In this document: positions 33,467 to 45,222 of the stretch, in pieces
Layout: the number at the start of each line of letters is the position of its first letter
Position numbering within the stretch: position 1 is the first letter of the stretch
Assembly (NCBI GenBank): GCA_033819885.1
Contig: JAQYUZ010000054.1
Span: forward strand, 1-64,000
Length of the DNA: 64,000 bases
Direction: 5' to 3'
DNA from: Microbotryomycetes sp. JL201
Lineage: Eukaryota > Basidiomycota > Microbotryomycetes
Translations under genes and position numbers: made by a program
Notes under the pieces: model-generated
Seen by the model: only the letters and a program-made list of their open reading frames with translations
Database searches by the model: none
What the model was told of the DNA's origin: nothing

Positions 33467-35977
33467 CTAAGCGTCTTCGAACCGGATATCGGGAACATCA
33501 AGTGACTGCGTTGTGCCCAAATCCGCGGCGTGTTCGCTCAGATACGCATCAACCTGGTTCAGAAGTGCGTTCAGTATCGCGTTTGACCGTATCAGACGTC
33601 TTGCCCACCAACTCTACAAAGCTCATCCTGTACGAGTAAAGCACGGTCGTTGGTCGGTCGTGCCAAACAAAGCCCGGCGGAAGTGCTTCGGCATCTTCGA
33701 TCGTTGCAGACTCCAGTTCTAGTCCAGCGGCCTGTAGCGCAGCTGTGTAGATGACGACATGGTGACGAGAAAAGTTATGGCGCCACATGTCTTCCAATTG
33801 TTGGATCAGAATACCTTCCTCGCCAAAGTCGAAATCTTGCAGGAAATCAGGAAACTCCATCAGATCGCAATTTACGTCTGTCTTGAGAAAGAACGCATGC
33901 CGAGCTTTGCTGAACAGTGCTTCGTGGTAGGGTTCGAATATTAGGTGGAAATCCGGGGAGCCGAGTTCGGGTGGGCCTGGCTCGACAGCGGCGAGCCTCA
34001 CGACCAGGTCTCGACCTTGGGCCCATATCTCAGTTCTAAAGCCGACGATGAACTCCAGGGAAGTTTCCATGAAGAATTCGAATCTGGCACAAGTGGGGCG
34101 AAGAACTTGGATGGGCTCCCACCAATGTCGCGAATCTTCGACAAAGTCTTCCAGGGTTGGTAAGGCATTGCATTTCTCATCGGTCAGATCACGGGCTCGA
34201 GCGACAACTGTCGGCCATTGACGAGCAACGTTGTCCATCCTGTTTCGAACGTCGACGACCAGCGGAAAGATTTGTTTGATGAATTCGTGCAACTGACGCC
34301 AGGCTACGTGCCAAGGTAAGGTATGCAGCGGATCACTGCATCAGTCTCGGAGAAAACCCGACGACAGTGTGCATCACTCACCCTGTGGCGATTCATTCGG
34401 CAATAAATCTGGGCACTTGGGTCTCACCTGGCTTTTGATATCCTCCGGAAAAAGCGGGTGGAAGAACACTAGGATCCAGAGCCGCAGTCTGTGATCGTGG
34501 TGTACAGTCAGTCTTTTGCGGAGTGATACTGAAACAGGCATTCCTGACTCATTGGCTGTCCAACCGGCTACTTCTAGTTGAGGTTGTGACCGGTGCCAGC
34601 GTCGCTGCTGAAATAAATCACATATAGTATTCAATGCTTGCGCTTTCTGGGACAGCTGTTTCTCGATCGAAGTCTTCCGCTGCGTGGAAGCTCTCAGTCA
34701 CCGCCACTCCGAAGGCAACGCCACTCACATTGTCTGCTTGTTTTTGGGCAGCGGTGCAACTAGCCAAATACTCGGCAAACTCCGTCTGTCCGACAATATC
34801 TTGCCCACTCGCGAGCAATCCGGCTGTGCTGTCTCCTTCCAAGGCGTGCAAACGCCGGTTGACCTTGACGAGTTGATCGGAAAAATAGCACGTACGCTCT
34901 ATCAACGAATAGACACCAATCGGACACCGTACCAAGTCGCCCTGGCGTGCGTAGCGCATCACGCATTCAGTGAGTTTCTCGTGCACGTGACCGAGCATTT
35001 CGATCGTGTTCGGGCAGTCCATGTACACAGTTCTGACAATGATCAGAAGCTATAAGCTCTCGGCTGTCGTCTTGTATGTTCGCCCGCAAGACGTACTGGT
35101 TGCTTGCGCACTCATAACAGAGTCTCTTCAAATGCCTCCAATCCATCGAAGCTTCCTGGACGCCGCAATCCTGGATCGGGATGTCAGCGAAGTTGCCGAC
35201 ATTGTCAAGCCTTTCTCGGCAGCTGACTTGGCAATGTTCTCCAAAGCGCATTTGGACGAATGCTCGGTCGTCAAGCTTCTCGAACCCGAGGCCAGTCAGG
35301 TTCTCCTTTCGGCGCAAGCATGCCCACACAGGCTGAGCCATCGGGGAATGCATCATACGTCGCATCTGCTTGTTAACCTCGTCGAGCCTGAGGAGATCGG
35401 CCCCCGAAAGGTATGAGCAAATCTGAGGGAGACAACTCAGCCTTTGACACAACCAAAAAGACAGTGGCGACGCGTTGAACAAACCTCGAAGAATACGTCT
35501 CCAGGCAGACTCGCGAATAAGTCAAAGAATGGCGAGGGCTGTCCGGCGATCTGCTGCGATATGTCATCTGCGCTTGGTACATCGTCTCTGCGCGGAGACT
35601 TTGAGCATGACGGCACTGCCTCCGTTTCGACCGGGTTCCTCTTGGCTTGTTCTACTGAAGGGCACAGAAGAGAGCGTCAGTGCGTGCCGAGGACGCGACT
35701 TGTTTTGGGGCAATCAACGCGTCGCGCTCGAGCCTCTCCTGAGACGGGTCTGCCTCAGATTATGGCCCTGAGAGCATCAAAAGCGCAGGATCAAGATGCT
35801 CAGTGGACGAGCAACAATGGTCCGTCCGAGTCTCACGCAAGCGCAGGCAGGAGGCAAGCGAATAAACGGACCTGGCTTGTGCAGATGTACTTGACCTGCT
35901 CCGTCAATTCTAGTATCACCTTCATTGGGTCTCGGCTGAAAGACGACGCGTGGTCGGCATGAATTTTCCGTCGCCAT
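33467..35977 (-). CDS. F-box protein B with CxxC-CxxC module (paralog of A and C)
   Basis: Proposed exons: 35977-35920, 35654-35485, 35422-35228, 35170-35097, 35032-34729, 34679-34382, 34303-33609, 33553-33467; phases add up. F-box: FFDLFASLPGDVFFE | ICSYLSGADLLRLDEVNK, then QPVWACLRRKENL. The zinc-like module is HCQ | DCGVQEASMDW...RLCYEC, with an intron after CQ at the same place as in genes A and C. Later exons match gene A in order: a charged helix ending near RWHRSQPQLEVAGWTANE, CPDLLPNESPQ, and a C-terminal domain finishing with RMSFVELVDAYLSEH. The first exon (MATENSCRPRVVFQ) is weak; its 265-nt phase-1 intron parallels gene A. Likely SCF adaptor, substrate unknown. Confidence 0.68.
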
Positions 35978-36276
35978 CGAGTTGGCGAGTGGGTCAAGTT
36001 CAGAACATTCAAGAGAGGGGCCCGAGCGTAGGTGAGGATGGAGTCCCACAGTTAGGGGTTTCTTGACTGGTGCGTGTAATTTCTGCCGGAATAAGCGATT
36101 ACAAGCTCAACAACAAGCAGCTCGCTCCGCCGGCAGCATTGGCATCTGCCCGATATGTCGTCGGGCCATCGGTTCGTCGATCGGCGACACTGCCGCGCCG
36201 CCGGTTCGTGCGTAAGCCAAGTGCTGAATGACGCCGATACACGCTCGCGGGCATTGATCCATCTACACAGATATCG

Positions 36277-38643
36277 ATGAACGCAACTTTACAGGCGTCT
36301 GGCTCTGCCCACGATCAAGCACCGCCGCGGCCTCGCCAGAAGCGCCTGAGGCTGTCGTGCGCATGTGTGCGGTGCAGGAGACGCAAGCAGAGGTGTGACG
36401 AGCAGCAACCTGCATGTGGACCGTGTATGGCGGCTGGCGTCGAGTGCATCGTGTCAGCCGTTCGGTGGTAAGATTGGGTGGCACAACAGCGCTGAGACGG
36501 CTTCTATTCTGCAGCGAGAAAGCGCATCCCGACTCGTTGACCGATCCTGTACGCAAACAAAGTGGCGACGGATCATCCTCGAACCGCCGCATGAAGCGCA
36601 ATGCACGTAAGGGCGCAAATTGACTCTTCCGGATATACTGTCTCGGCTGACGAAATTCTCGCGTTCCTACTGATCAATTCGAAGCGACACGAACAACACT
36701 GGCTCAAGACGATACTCAAACATTGGAGCCGTCAGAGCCTACTAGCGAAGTCATCCGCCTCAACACGTCGAGCTCGTACTTTGACATTATCGGTTATGGA
36801 CTTGACAGCAAGATCATGGGTCCAGCGTCCACCTCTGCGTTGTTCAAATGGCTTACGCTCCATACTCCTGGTGAACCACAACCAAGCCACCCTCCATGGC
36901 AAGACGAGCTACCAAGTGAAGAGTATAGGGTGCCGAGCGACGTCGACCCGTCTTTGATCGCGCTCCCACCACCAAACGAATTGCGGCTCGCGCTCGACGC
37001 TTATTTCAGCAAGTTGTTGCTCAAATGTAACAGAAACGGCTCGCTTGCTGATACATTCAGAGTGCAGCTTCATTTCACCTGCTGTTTCCGATTATTGATG
37101 AGCAATCGCTCCGCCAGGCCGCCCAAGCGGCACACCATGACCCAATATTCAAAGCGATGCTGTTTGTGGTATGCTCGCTCGGTTTCGCCGCCAGGGATCG
37201 AGATATGAGCGTCAGCCCACAAGCAGATCAGATGCTGATGGCCGCATGGCACATGCTTCCGTCATTACTGTCACGACCATACCGCGCCGCCGTGCAAACG
37301 TTGACTCTGATGGGACTTGCCATGCGGTACAAAAATAAAGACGGTGTATGCATGATGCTAGTGGGCTTTGCGATCCGTATCGCGCACTCCCTTGGAGGAC
37401 ATTTGCATCGACCAGGACCCCATGCGAGCATCGACTCGCGCATTTGCAAGTTGCTGGCAGGTTGAGAATTCTTGAAGGGCGGGCGCTGACAATCCTTGTC
37501 GTCCAGGGTTCTCCCTGTATTCACTGGACAAGATCGCAGCTTTCGAAGCAGGTCGGCCCTCACTCATTCGTGACTCGGATTGCTCGGTCCCGCTCGAGAT
37601 CGGTCAATCCGAACGCACGTTTATTGTTGACGGCGTGGCTTTCGACTTTCTCGGCATAATGACGAGGCTGGGTCGGACTGTGTCCCGCATCTCGAGCAGC
37701 TTGTTCGCGCAGGGTGTGCTGAGTTTGTCGGTCGAAGAAACGCTTCAACGCATCGGTGAGGCCGATCGTGCCCTGCAAACCTTTGCTGAAAGCGAGCAGC
37801 GCGAGCTCATGCTTGGACCGGAGGCCATCCCGACTGCCAACATACTTCCACTCGTTATGCCCATTTTCGCATTGTACCACCTGGCGTAAGTGGACGTTCT
37901 ATCCGATTGATGGATGCATTTACTGAACGCAATTCTGCAGTGTCATCACGGTACACCGTCTGAGTCTCCTCAACCATGAGCAGTTGGTTGCTCCCTTTCT
38001 CGACAAGCCGCTTGTGCGACCTTACGCAGATCGACTGCGCTCAAGCAAATCTCTTTGTCTGACTTCTGCAAGGCTCATGCTATCCGCTCTCGAACAGGTT
38101 CGGTTCGCTCCGTGGCCTCGTTTCTGGACTTTTCATCCGTTCTTCGCAAGCTGTCTGACGCTAATGATTGGCGTGTGGCAAGAACCAAAAAGTTGGCAAG
38201 CGAAAGCCGATTTGCAGATTCTTGAGCAAGTAGCTCAATTCAGCTCGAGCCTGTACCAAGACTGCGGTTTTCCCGTTTCATTCACGGGTGTGCTGCCTCG
38301 GCTAGCACAAATCACCAAAGGAATCGTGTCAGGTCAACTTTCGCCGAACATGCACCTGAAGGCGACGGACAATAGAAGTGGTGACGACAACAAAGCGGGT
38401 CCCACGAAATCCTCTAAATCGAAATCGGAGAAGGCCGCTCAGTCGCTTCCGGAACGATTCGACGCTGATGGTCAAGACGGCGAAGACGATTGTGAGGACG
38501 ATTTGCCAGAAGTAGACATTCTCGGCTGGCAGGCGATGCTCCAGGACGTGCTTGGTGATGGTGCGGCATTGTTCCAGGAGCAGGAGCAAACAACCAACAT
38601 TGGAGTTGAGGAAGATTTGCGTCAGCTTTTTGCTTCGGTTTAA
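36277..38643 (+). CDS. Zn2Cys6 transcription factor with fungal-specific activation domain
   Basis: Six exons (36277-36467, 36515-36606, 36685-37026, 37068-37460, 37507-37885, 37941-38643), about 699 residues. The N-terminal binuclear zinc cluster reads SCACVRCRRRKQRCDEQQP then ACGPCMAAGVEC (C-x2-C-x6-C-x5-C-x2-C-x6-C). The central fungal_trans domain has LLFPIIDEQSLRQAA, LLSRPYRAAVQTLTLMGLA and FSLYSLDKIAAFEAGRPS. A Ser/Lys linker and an acidic C-terminus (DGEDDCEDDLPEVDILGW) could be the activation region. Three introns are only 41-47 nt. Divergent from F-box gene B (299 bases between starts). Target genes unknown. Confidence 0.85.
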
Positions 38644-38670
38644 AGACGATTTACTCCGTTCTTTTCATTC

Positions 38671-38763
38671 AATGCTTGTTGTGTACGAATTCCTTTTGCA
38701 ATCATTCTCAAACCCAGAATGCTTGTTGTGTACTAATTCCTTTTGCAATTATTCTCAAACCCG
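38671..38763 (+). repeat. Tandem direct repeat, two ~47-bp copies
   Basis: Copy 1 starts at 38671 and copy 2 at 38718; both begin AATGCTTGTTGTGTAC and differ at only a few positions. It lies in the probable 3' untranslated region of the Zn2Cys6 gene. Looks like a recent local duplication. Confidence 0.85.
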
Positions 38764-38990
38764 TCCCGGTCACTCGCTGGTCTCCCTCTCATCATTGTCG
38801 ACGGTTTCGCAGAGAGGAAGAAGTGAGCACGTTAGTTGCAGTGCATGTGCGAGTCCTCGTTACACGTCGGCCCCACATCGTTCGAGGCTTTCGAACCAAC
38901 CCTTCGCCCCGCATTTAGTCCGAGGCAGACTTGAGCTTTTATCTTTCGCAGAGGGAGCTATCCTCCCTCTTTCTTCCTCTGCTGTTCGAC

Positions 38991-40390
38991 ATGACATCAA
39001 ATCATATCTCGGAACCCGCAAGTGACATCTTTGTCGACCCTTCTTCCGTCAAGGCAACATCGGAGGACCGCCGCCACCCGTTGCAACCCAGCTCTTCAAA
39101 CTATTTCCGATGGGACGCACCGGGCGTTGAAGTGATACCCGAAGATGAAAAGGACAAAATTAGAGCAGTTTCAGAGCAGTTTCGTGAGCTTTTCGTGATG
39201 CATGAAATGATGCAGAGCGCTGAGATTGGCGCAACAGAGCGGTTCCAGCAGATGAACTTTAACGAGCATCACCACATGTTCAGGGGGACTCATCTCAAGA
39301 CACAAGGATGTGTCAAGGGCAAGCTGGTGATTGATGACAATTTGTGAGGCGAAGCAGATCAGGTGCAAGTAGCAGCAGCAGCGAGACCTAACAACCAGGC
39401 GCATTTTCAGGCCTGATTATTTGCGCCAAGGCATGTTCAAGAACGGTGGGGTTCACGACGTAATCCTACGTTATTCTTCCTTGACACCAAAGCTGCTCCC
39501 CGACACCGTGCCCGCTCCTCGAGGCGTCGGGATCAAGGTTTTCGGAGTCAAAGGCGAAAAGATTTGGAAGTTGAATGGCGAAGACAAAGAGACCCAAGAC
39601 TTCACCTTCAACAACTATCCTCTGCTTGAACTGCGGGAGTAAGTAGCTCGTCTCTGCCTGAAACATGCGAGCCTAAAAAAACCATCGGCAGTCCAAAGAC
39701 GACGAACGAGATTGCAGACTCGCTTGAGCGCAACTGGGACAACGGTGACAAATTTGTTGAAGAATTAAAAACGCGTAAAGATGCGGACGTCGCTTGTTAC
39801 GCCGGAGGTTTAAAGCAGCAGCACATGGCAGCCATGTCAGTACATGAAGACCGTGAGGTCGTTTGGTGCCGCACAGACTGAAAAATTGCAACAGGCCGCA
39901 GTATTCACAGTCTGCATATCGCTACGGCGAATTCGTGGCCAAGTTCGCACTGTTTCCCGCCACCGAAGAGCAGCGGGCTCTCGCAAACTGGTCGATCGAG
40001 CCAACGCACCCTCCGAATGTCCTCGCGACTACGTTGCAGGACTTGCACAAGCGTTCTGTCGTCAAATACTCTTTCAATGTTCAGCTGTTGCAGAATTTGA
40101 ACGAGCAACCTGTCGACGACATTGGCGTTGTTTGGGACGAGCAAAAGTATCCCTGGCAGCAGGTGGCTATGCTCGAGTTTGAGCCTCAAGACTCTTTCCT
40201 GCCTTCGTTCCGCAATTGGTGGGATGACCAAATTACTTGCAACGGCTGGCATGGCTTGAAGGAGCATCAGCCACTCGGCTCGACAAACAGAATGCGCAGA
40301 GTCGTGTACGCAGAAAGTCGAATGCTCAGGATGAAGACAAACGATCGTCAGTGTATCGAACCTGGCTCGATCGCAGAGGTGCCTGCTTGA
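38991..40390 (+). CDS. Catalase-like heme protein (y4iL-type, not canonical catalase)
   Basis: Four exons (38991-39343, 39411-39638, 39692-39835, 39895-40390), about 406 residues. Weak catalase-superfamily resemblance: GVGIKVFGVKGEK, DFTFNNYPLLELRD, YSQSAYRYGEFVAKFALFP and a C-terminal HQPLGSTNRMRRVVYAES whose Tyr sits where catalases place the heme-ligating Tyr. The usual distal-His context (HAKG) is replaced near NEHHHMFRGTHLKTQG. Small catalase-like proteins of this type include lipid-peroxide-acting enzymes; the reaction here is not predictable. No signal peptide seen. Third donor is GTCAGT. Confidence 0.72.
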
Positions 40391-40751
40391 GAGCACCGCG
40401 CCCTTCGCGGCTGGACAGAGGCGCGTGGTCCAACATTATACTTGCAAATATCTTCAACGGCTGAAATAACATTGTACACCAGTGCTGCAAATGCTTTGTA
40501 TACAAGGGTAATTTAGTTACATTTCTCTGGTGTTTGGATCTTTTTGCGGCCGTTCCCACTCCTACTTCTCATCCGTGCATTTTCATCGCCAAATCCTCTT
40601 GTCCGAAAGCTTTGAGCTGTGAGTATCTTGTGCGCAAGCAGCATTTGCATGCTGTGATCTCATGGGTGCGTTTTCTGACTCTGAGCAATTTCGCTCTGGG
40701 AAACTCTGGCAGGCGCACAGGCTATCGTGAGCTGCCAACAGAGCTCTGCAT
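40391..40751 (+). other. Intergenic, no gene seen
   Basis: 361 bases between the catalase-like stop and the exoribonuclease start, same strand. No supported gene or motif. Confidence 0.5.
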
Positions 40752-43700
40752 ATGCATATGGTCAAACCACTTGCTCAAGTCGCTCACTTGGCGTGCACAT
40801 GTCGCCCAACTGCCGGCACCTTTAACTTGTCGCGTTCATTGACGACTGCGACGTCTGTGCTGCAACGACAGCCCGGATCAAAGACACGGACAATTCATGA
40901 GCGAGTATCGAACCGAGTCACCCGCTTGGCGGCTATCGGGGCGCGGCTTGAACACCTCAGCCAGCGATCGCCGAGCTCGGAGCAGGCGTCATTCGCAACA
41001 GAGGACGACGTAGAAGCTAGACAATTGCGGCAGCATCGCAGATTCAAGTTGATACCACGTCGAGACCAGTCCAACAAAGTCAGATTACGGTCTGCCGTCG
41101 GGAAGCGGGCAGGTCTCGTTCGCCACTTGCATTTGGTATCGCCGATCGATTCACCGCTTCACGCGCGCAAACTACACACCTCAACGATCGAAGAGATATC
41201 ATCAGCAGCCGATAGAATCCAAGCGGAAGTAGAAGAAGACGTAGCCGAGCCTCGCCGCGTACACAATCCGAGAGCGAGATACCCGCGAGATGAAGAGCCG
41301 GTCCCATTTGGCTCACTGGTCCCAGGTTGTTTTGTCGAAAGTCGAAGGTGCGTTGCGCCCAAGGTCTGGGTTGAACTGTGCTGATTAAGCGAGGTGATAG
41401 ATCTGGCACTCTCGTCCAAGGCATCCTCGTTGGCAGCAGCCCAGAGCGTCCTCGCAACATGCTGCTACTTTCGCCAAATGCAGAAGGAGAGACTGCGTTT
41501 GTCGAGATCGCAGCGGACGACATCACATTCGTCTTGAGCAAATTCATCACTCAAGCACAGGCAAGGGACAGCATTGGTTTGCCACCAGATCATCCGATGA
41601 TCATGAACCTTCTCACTAAAATCCGACTCTTGACGATTCAAATCGAGCGCGACGTCCGCACTCTCGTCAGCATGGGCTTCGCCGAATTGACTCGATCCCG
41701 TCGCGGCCACGACGATGACGAGTCTTGGTCGACACGGAATGCAACGGGGCGAAACACCTTTACGACCATTCGCATTCTCAAGGAGCTCAAGATTCCAACA
41801 CCGGCTCACCCTTCGCTTCACTTGGCCGCGCACCGTCTCATGTTTGAAGACAGCCTGCATTTTGTAGCAGACCCCGACTCGGTTCGTACGACTGGCGTCT
41901 TCACTCTTCGCAATCCGAAAGAAGTATACAACTATGAAACTGTGCGAGAATGGACAAGGAACCGGACGAAAGAGTTTGTCGATTTCGTCGAGAAAGCATG
42001 TCGTGTACGCCAAGCCATCCGAGATCGTGCACCAAAGGTCGCAGCCGGGGACAACGCCTCTATGCTCGGGATTGACGTATTCCATGACCAATCTCTGACG
42101 TGGTCCGGTAACGACCGCACGATTCTCCGCTTTCTCAAACGATCGCTCGAGAACGAACGTGCTTTTCAAACGCATCCGTATGTCGCCATCGTACCAAGCA
42201 TTCTCAAAGCAGTCGAAGCGCATTCAGGCGGACGGGAAGCGTCTCTGTCTGAAGAAGATCAGATACTCACGTTCGATCGTCAACGCACTCGAGAGTTTCT
42301 CACGGAGATCGGTGTCGTGGCTCCGTGGGAGAATTGGGTGGCGCACGAGTTGCCTTACGAGATGAGAGCAGAGACACCCGAGCCGAGCTTGGCTGCATTG
42401 ACTCGGCCTGCCGCGCATCAGCGTGTGCAAGACGAGCTCGAGAATGTTCGAGCTGACTTTGGCACACAAAACGTCTACGTCATTGACGACATTGGCGCAA
42501 AAGAGCTGGATGATGGCATATCTATAGAGTCTACTGCGCAGACATTGGATGGTCGCCCATCATGGTGGGTTCACGCCCATGTGGCGGACCCCACCGGCGT
42601 TCTGCTTACCCCGGGCAGCAGAGACGCGACACCGGGTTCGAAATTGTCTGAACGACTCGTATCGATAGCGTCTCGACGCGACCATACAGTGTATTTTCCC
42701 GAGCAAACGTTTCCGATGCTGCCCGAACAGTTCGTAGAAGATGCGCGACTCAGTTTGGGCTCCGCGGAGGGTGCACAGACTACGCTCGTGTTTTCGACGC
42801 GTTTGACTGAAGACGGTGACATTATCGACACAAAAGTGTCGGCGGGCAGTGCAAAGCGCTTCAAGCGGCTGACGTACGCCGCTGTCGACGAGTTTCTGGG
42901 TCATGCGCCACCACCTCCGCCCAAGCGACTCAGCCTGTGGCCAGCATCGCAGAGAGGGCCGGAGCAAGAGGCCAATAAGTCAGTTCGGCAGCTAGAGAAC
43001 GACGCCCTGAGTTCGGATGTTCAGGTGCAGAACGATATCAAACTGCTGCACAAGCTGTCGTCGGCGCTGATGCGACGGCGAGCTCAAACAAGCGCGCTCT
43101 TCTGGACTTTTCCGTCTTTCGGAATAAGCATTTCGCCCCAATTGAAAGGACACTTTTCAGTCGACCCGCGACCAGTGTTTTACAAAAACTTGCCATCGAT
43201 CACGATGACGCTGCCGACTCGAGACCTCGCTTGCACTGATTCTACGTTCACTCCGTCTCAAGTTCTCGTATCCGAGATGATGGTGCTGGCCAATCGTACA
43301 GCAGCGAGATTCGGTGTCGAAAAGGGGGTTCACTTGGCATATCGCTCGCAATCCGCGCCGGCAATCTCGCAAGCTACGCTCGACCAAGTTTTGGCCGCTC
43401 GCAACCCATTGACGGGCGAGGCTAGCGCTTTGCAAGTCTTGCGTGCCGGAGTCGACTTTTTGCCTGCGATGACGAGCATAAAGCCAGGTCATCACTGGCC
43501 TATGGGCATTCAAGACGAATACGGATACACTCGTGCGACGAGTCCTTTGCGACGGTACGCCGACTTGTTCACGCATTGGCAGATCAAGTCGATGTTGAAA
43601 CCGGGCGCCACAAAGCCCGTTTTCGAACAAAGAATGGTCGAACGAGAGATTGAACGGTCCGAGTTGATCAACAAGGCTCGTGGTCGATTGTCGAAGCACG

Positions 43701-44026
43701 CCGAAATGTCTTGGGCCGCATACGTTCTCAAACTCAAACTTGACAAGGTTCGACATCCCGACAGACAACCCAACTTGCCAGAGGACGAGTTTGCTGAACA
43801 TTTGACGATGGCGGGGTTGACTGGCGTGGCCATGCGCGATCCTGCGTTTTCGACGATTGACACGATGTGGACCCAGGCTGTTTGGGTGCAAGAATTGGGT
43901 TTGAGAGCTACGTTGACGGGCGACAGACGCGTTGACATGCCCGAGAAGGGGGACATCGTTAACGTCAAAGTTGAAGACGTTGTCGTGGGTGCGAGGAGTC
44001 GGGTGCTCGTGTCGAAGCGCATCTAG
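40752..44026 (+). CDS. DSS1: Mitochondrial RNase II/RNB-family exoribonuclease (Dss1-like)
   Basis: Two exons (40752-41347, 41401-44026), about 1073 residues. The N-terminus (MHMVKPLAQVAHLACTC...SRSLTTATSVLQRQ) is basic and Ser/Thr-rich without acidic residues, like a mitochondrial presequence. The RNB catalytic domain begins VYVIDDIGAKELDDGISIE, with the clustered Asp residues that bind Mg, followed by HAHVADPTGVL and DHTVYFPEQTFPMLPE. A later block TSPLRRYADLFTHWQIKS carries the conserved R-R-Y-x-D. Yeast Dss1 is the exonuclease of the mitochondrial degradosome. The C-terminus ends in a short S1-like strand region (GDIVNVKVEDVVVGARSRV). Convergent with the NME6-like gene (117 bases). Confidence 0.85.
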
Positions 44027-44143
44027 ACGACTGTTTGGGTCGGTTGTTTGTTGTTGTATTCAATCACAACTCTTTTTCATTCTTGACAGTTCTTGACAAC
44101 AACAAGTTTCGAACAGGCTTTACATACGAAACAAAAAAGAACC

Positions 44144-45086
44144 TCACTGGTTCGCTTTCTGTTGAGCCAACCACCAGTCTACATCCCAACCCTCTGCAGA
44201 AGTGCATGTCAGCTCATCGAAATCGGTTTCTTTCGCCAAGAGAGCTTACCGAATATCTGTGCCAGCTCTTTCCTAGCCGAATCCGGCGAGTCGGATCCTA
44301 AGTCGAGGATGCCGTCAGTGCCAAGGTATCAGGACGAAAGCGCGCTCGTGTGTATCAGCTTGCCGTGAAACCCGTTTCTAGTGTCACTCAGGCCAAACTT
44401 TGCCCTCAACGTGTCGGGATGAGTCCATTGAGCTTTGTAAACGTGGGTGGGTCCGATCATGGCTCGCCATCTTTGGATTGCACCTTGGCCATGTATCGCA
44501 AGAGCGACAAATTGTCCTGATGCTGCAGCTTGAACCTGCGACGGGGCAAGCAGAGTCAACGCGCCGCCACTGCTAGAGTCATCAAGTCTTCTCACGAGCC
44601 GGGGAAAATAGAAACGGCCTGCAGCGAGCTCGTCAGCGTGTCAGAGATGGGCACTTGTAGCAAACTAGTGATCTCGCCTCTGTGCTCTGCGTAAAACTGT
44701 GGAAACGGCGGGAGCTTTCAGTATTCGTTGGAACAGGTAACGGGATAGAGCGCGCCGCGCACCTGTTCTGCATCCGATTCCTTCCAAAAGAGCTTTTTTG
44801 AACGAGCAATCTGCAAGTTGAAGGTGCTGACTCGTCAAGACTATGCGTCGACCAGATTCTGAGGTTGGACAGCGCTTGCCTCTAGGCCGCTCGCCTTGAT
44901 GTGTCGCATTATGTCTGTGAATGATGACGGTTGAACTGCATCAGCCAGGTCATGCTTGTGGTCTGGCATTGGCGAGGATCGACGTCGGTCTTGACCCGTG
45001 TCACGTGCCATCGTACCTTGAACCGGACCCGGCGTCGCTGCCACTGTCGGCTTGATGATGCCGAGTGTGAGCTGCGTGCGGAACAT
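44144..45086 (-). CDS. NME6-like nucleoside diphosphate kinase
   Basis: Seven exons (45086-45017, 44914-44880, 44810-44763, 44696-44678, 44618-44364, 44297-44250, 44193-44144), about 174 residues. Spliced signatures: QLTLGIIKPTV, FYAEHRGRFYFPRLV, IQRWRAMIGPTHVY, LRAKFGLSDTRNGFHGSDS with the catalytic His in HGSDS, and a C-terminal EGWDVDWWLAQQ. An NME6-type insert lies between FYFPRLV and IQRW. Introns 2, 4 and 5 start with GC (GCAAGC, GCGAGA, GCAAGC); no nearby GT donor joins the family motifs as well. Exon 4 is 19 nt. Divergent from the kinase gene (136 bases between starts). Confidence 0.82.
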
Positions 45087-45222
45087 TGTCGCGTATGTGA
45101 CGCTGTCGCCGTCAGTAGAGCGCGAAAAGGAGACAACTTTGGCGGGATTCGCCGAGTTGTTTCTTCTCACGTTGTGACGCGGGTCTGGGCGCGCGCATTC
45201 AGATGTCGATGGCTCAAGTGAG

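Noticed and set aside
41465-42223. Minus-strand frame of about 250 codons opposite the exoribonuclease
   Set aside because: Shadow of a well-supported RNB gene; no independent features.
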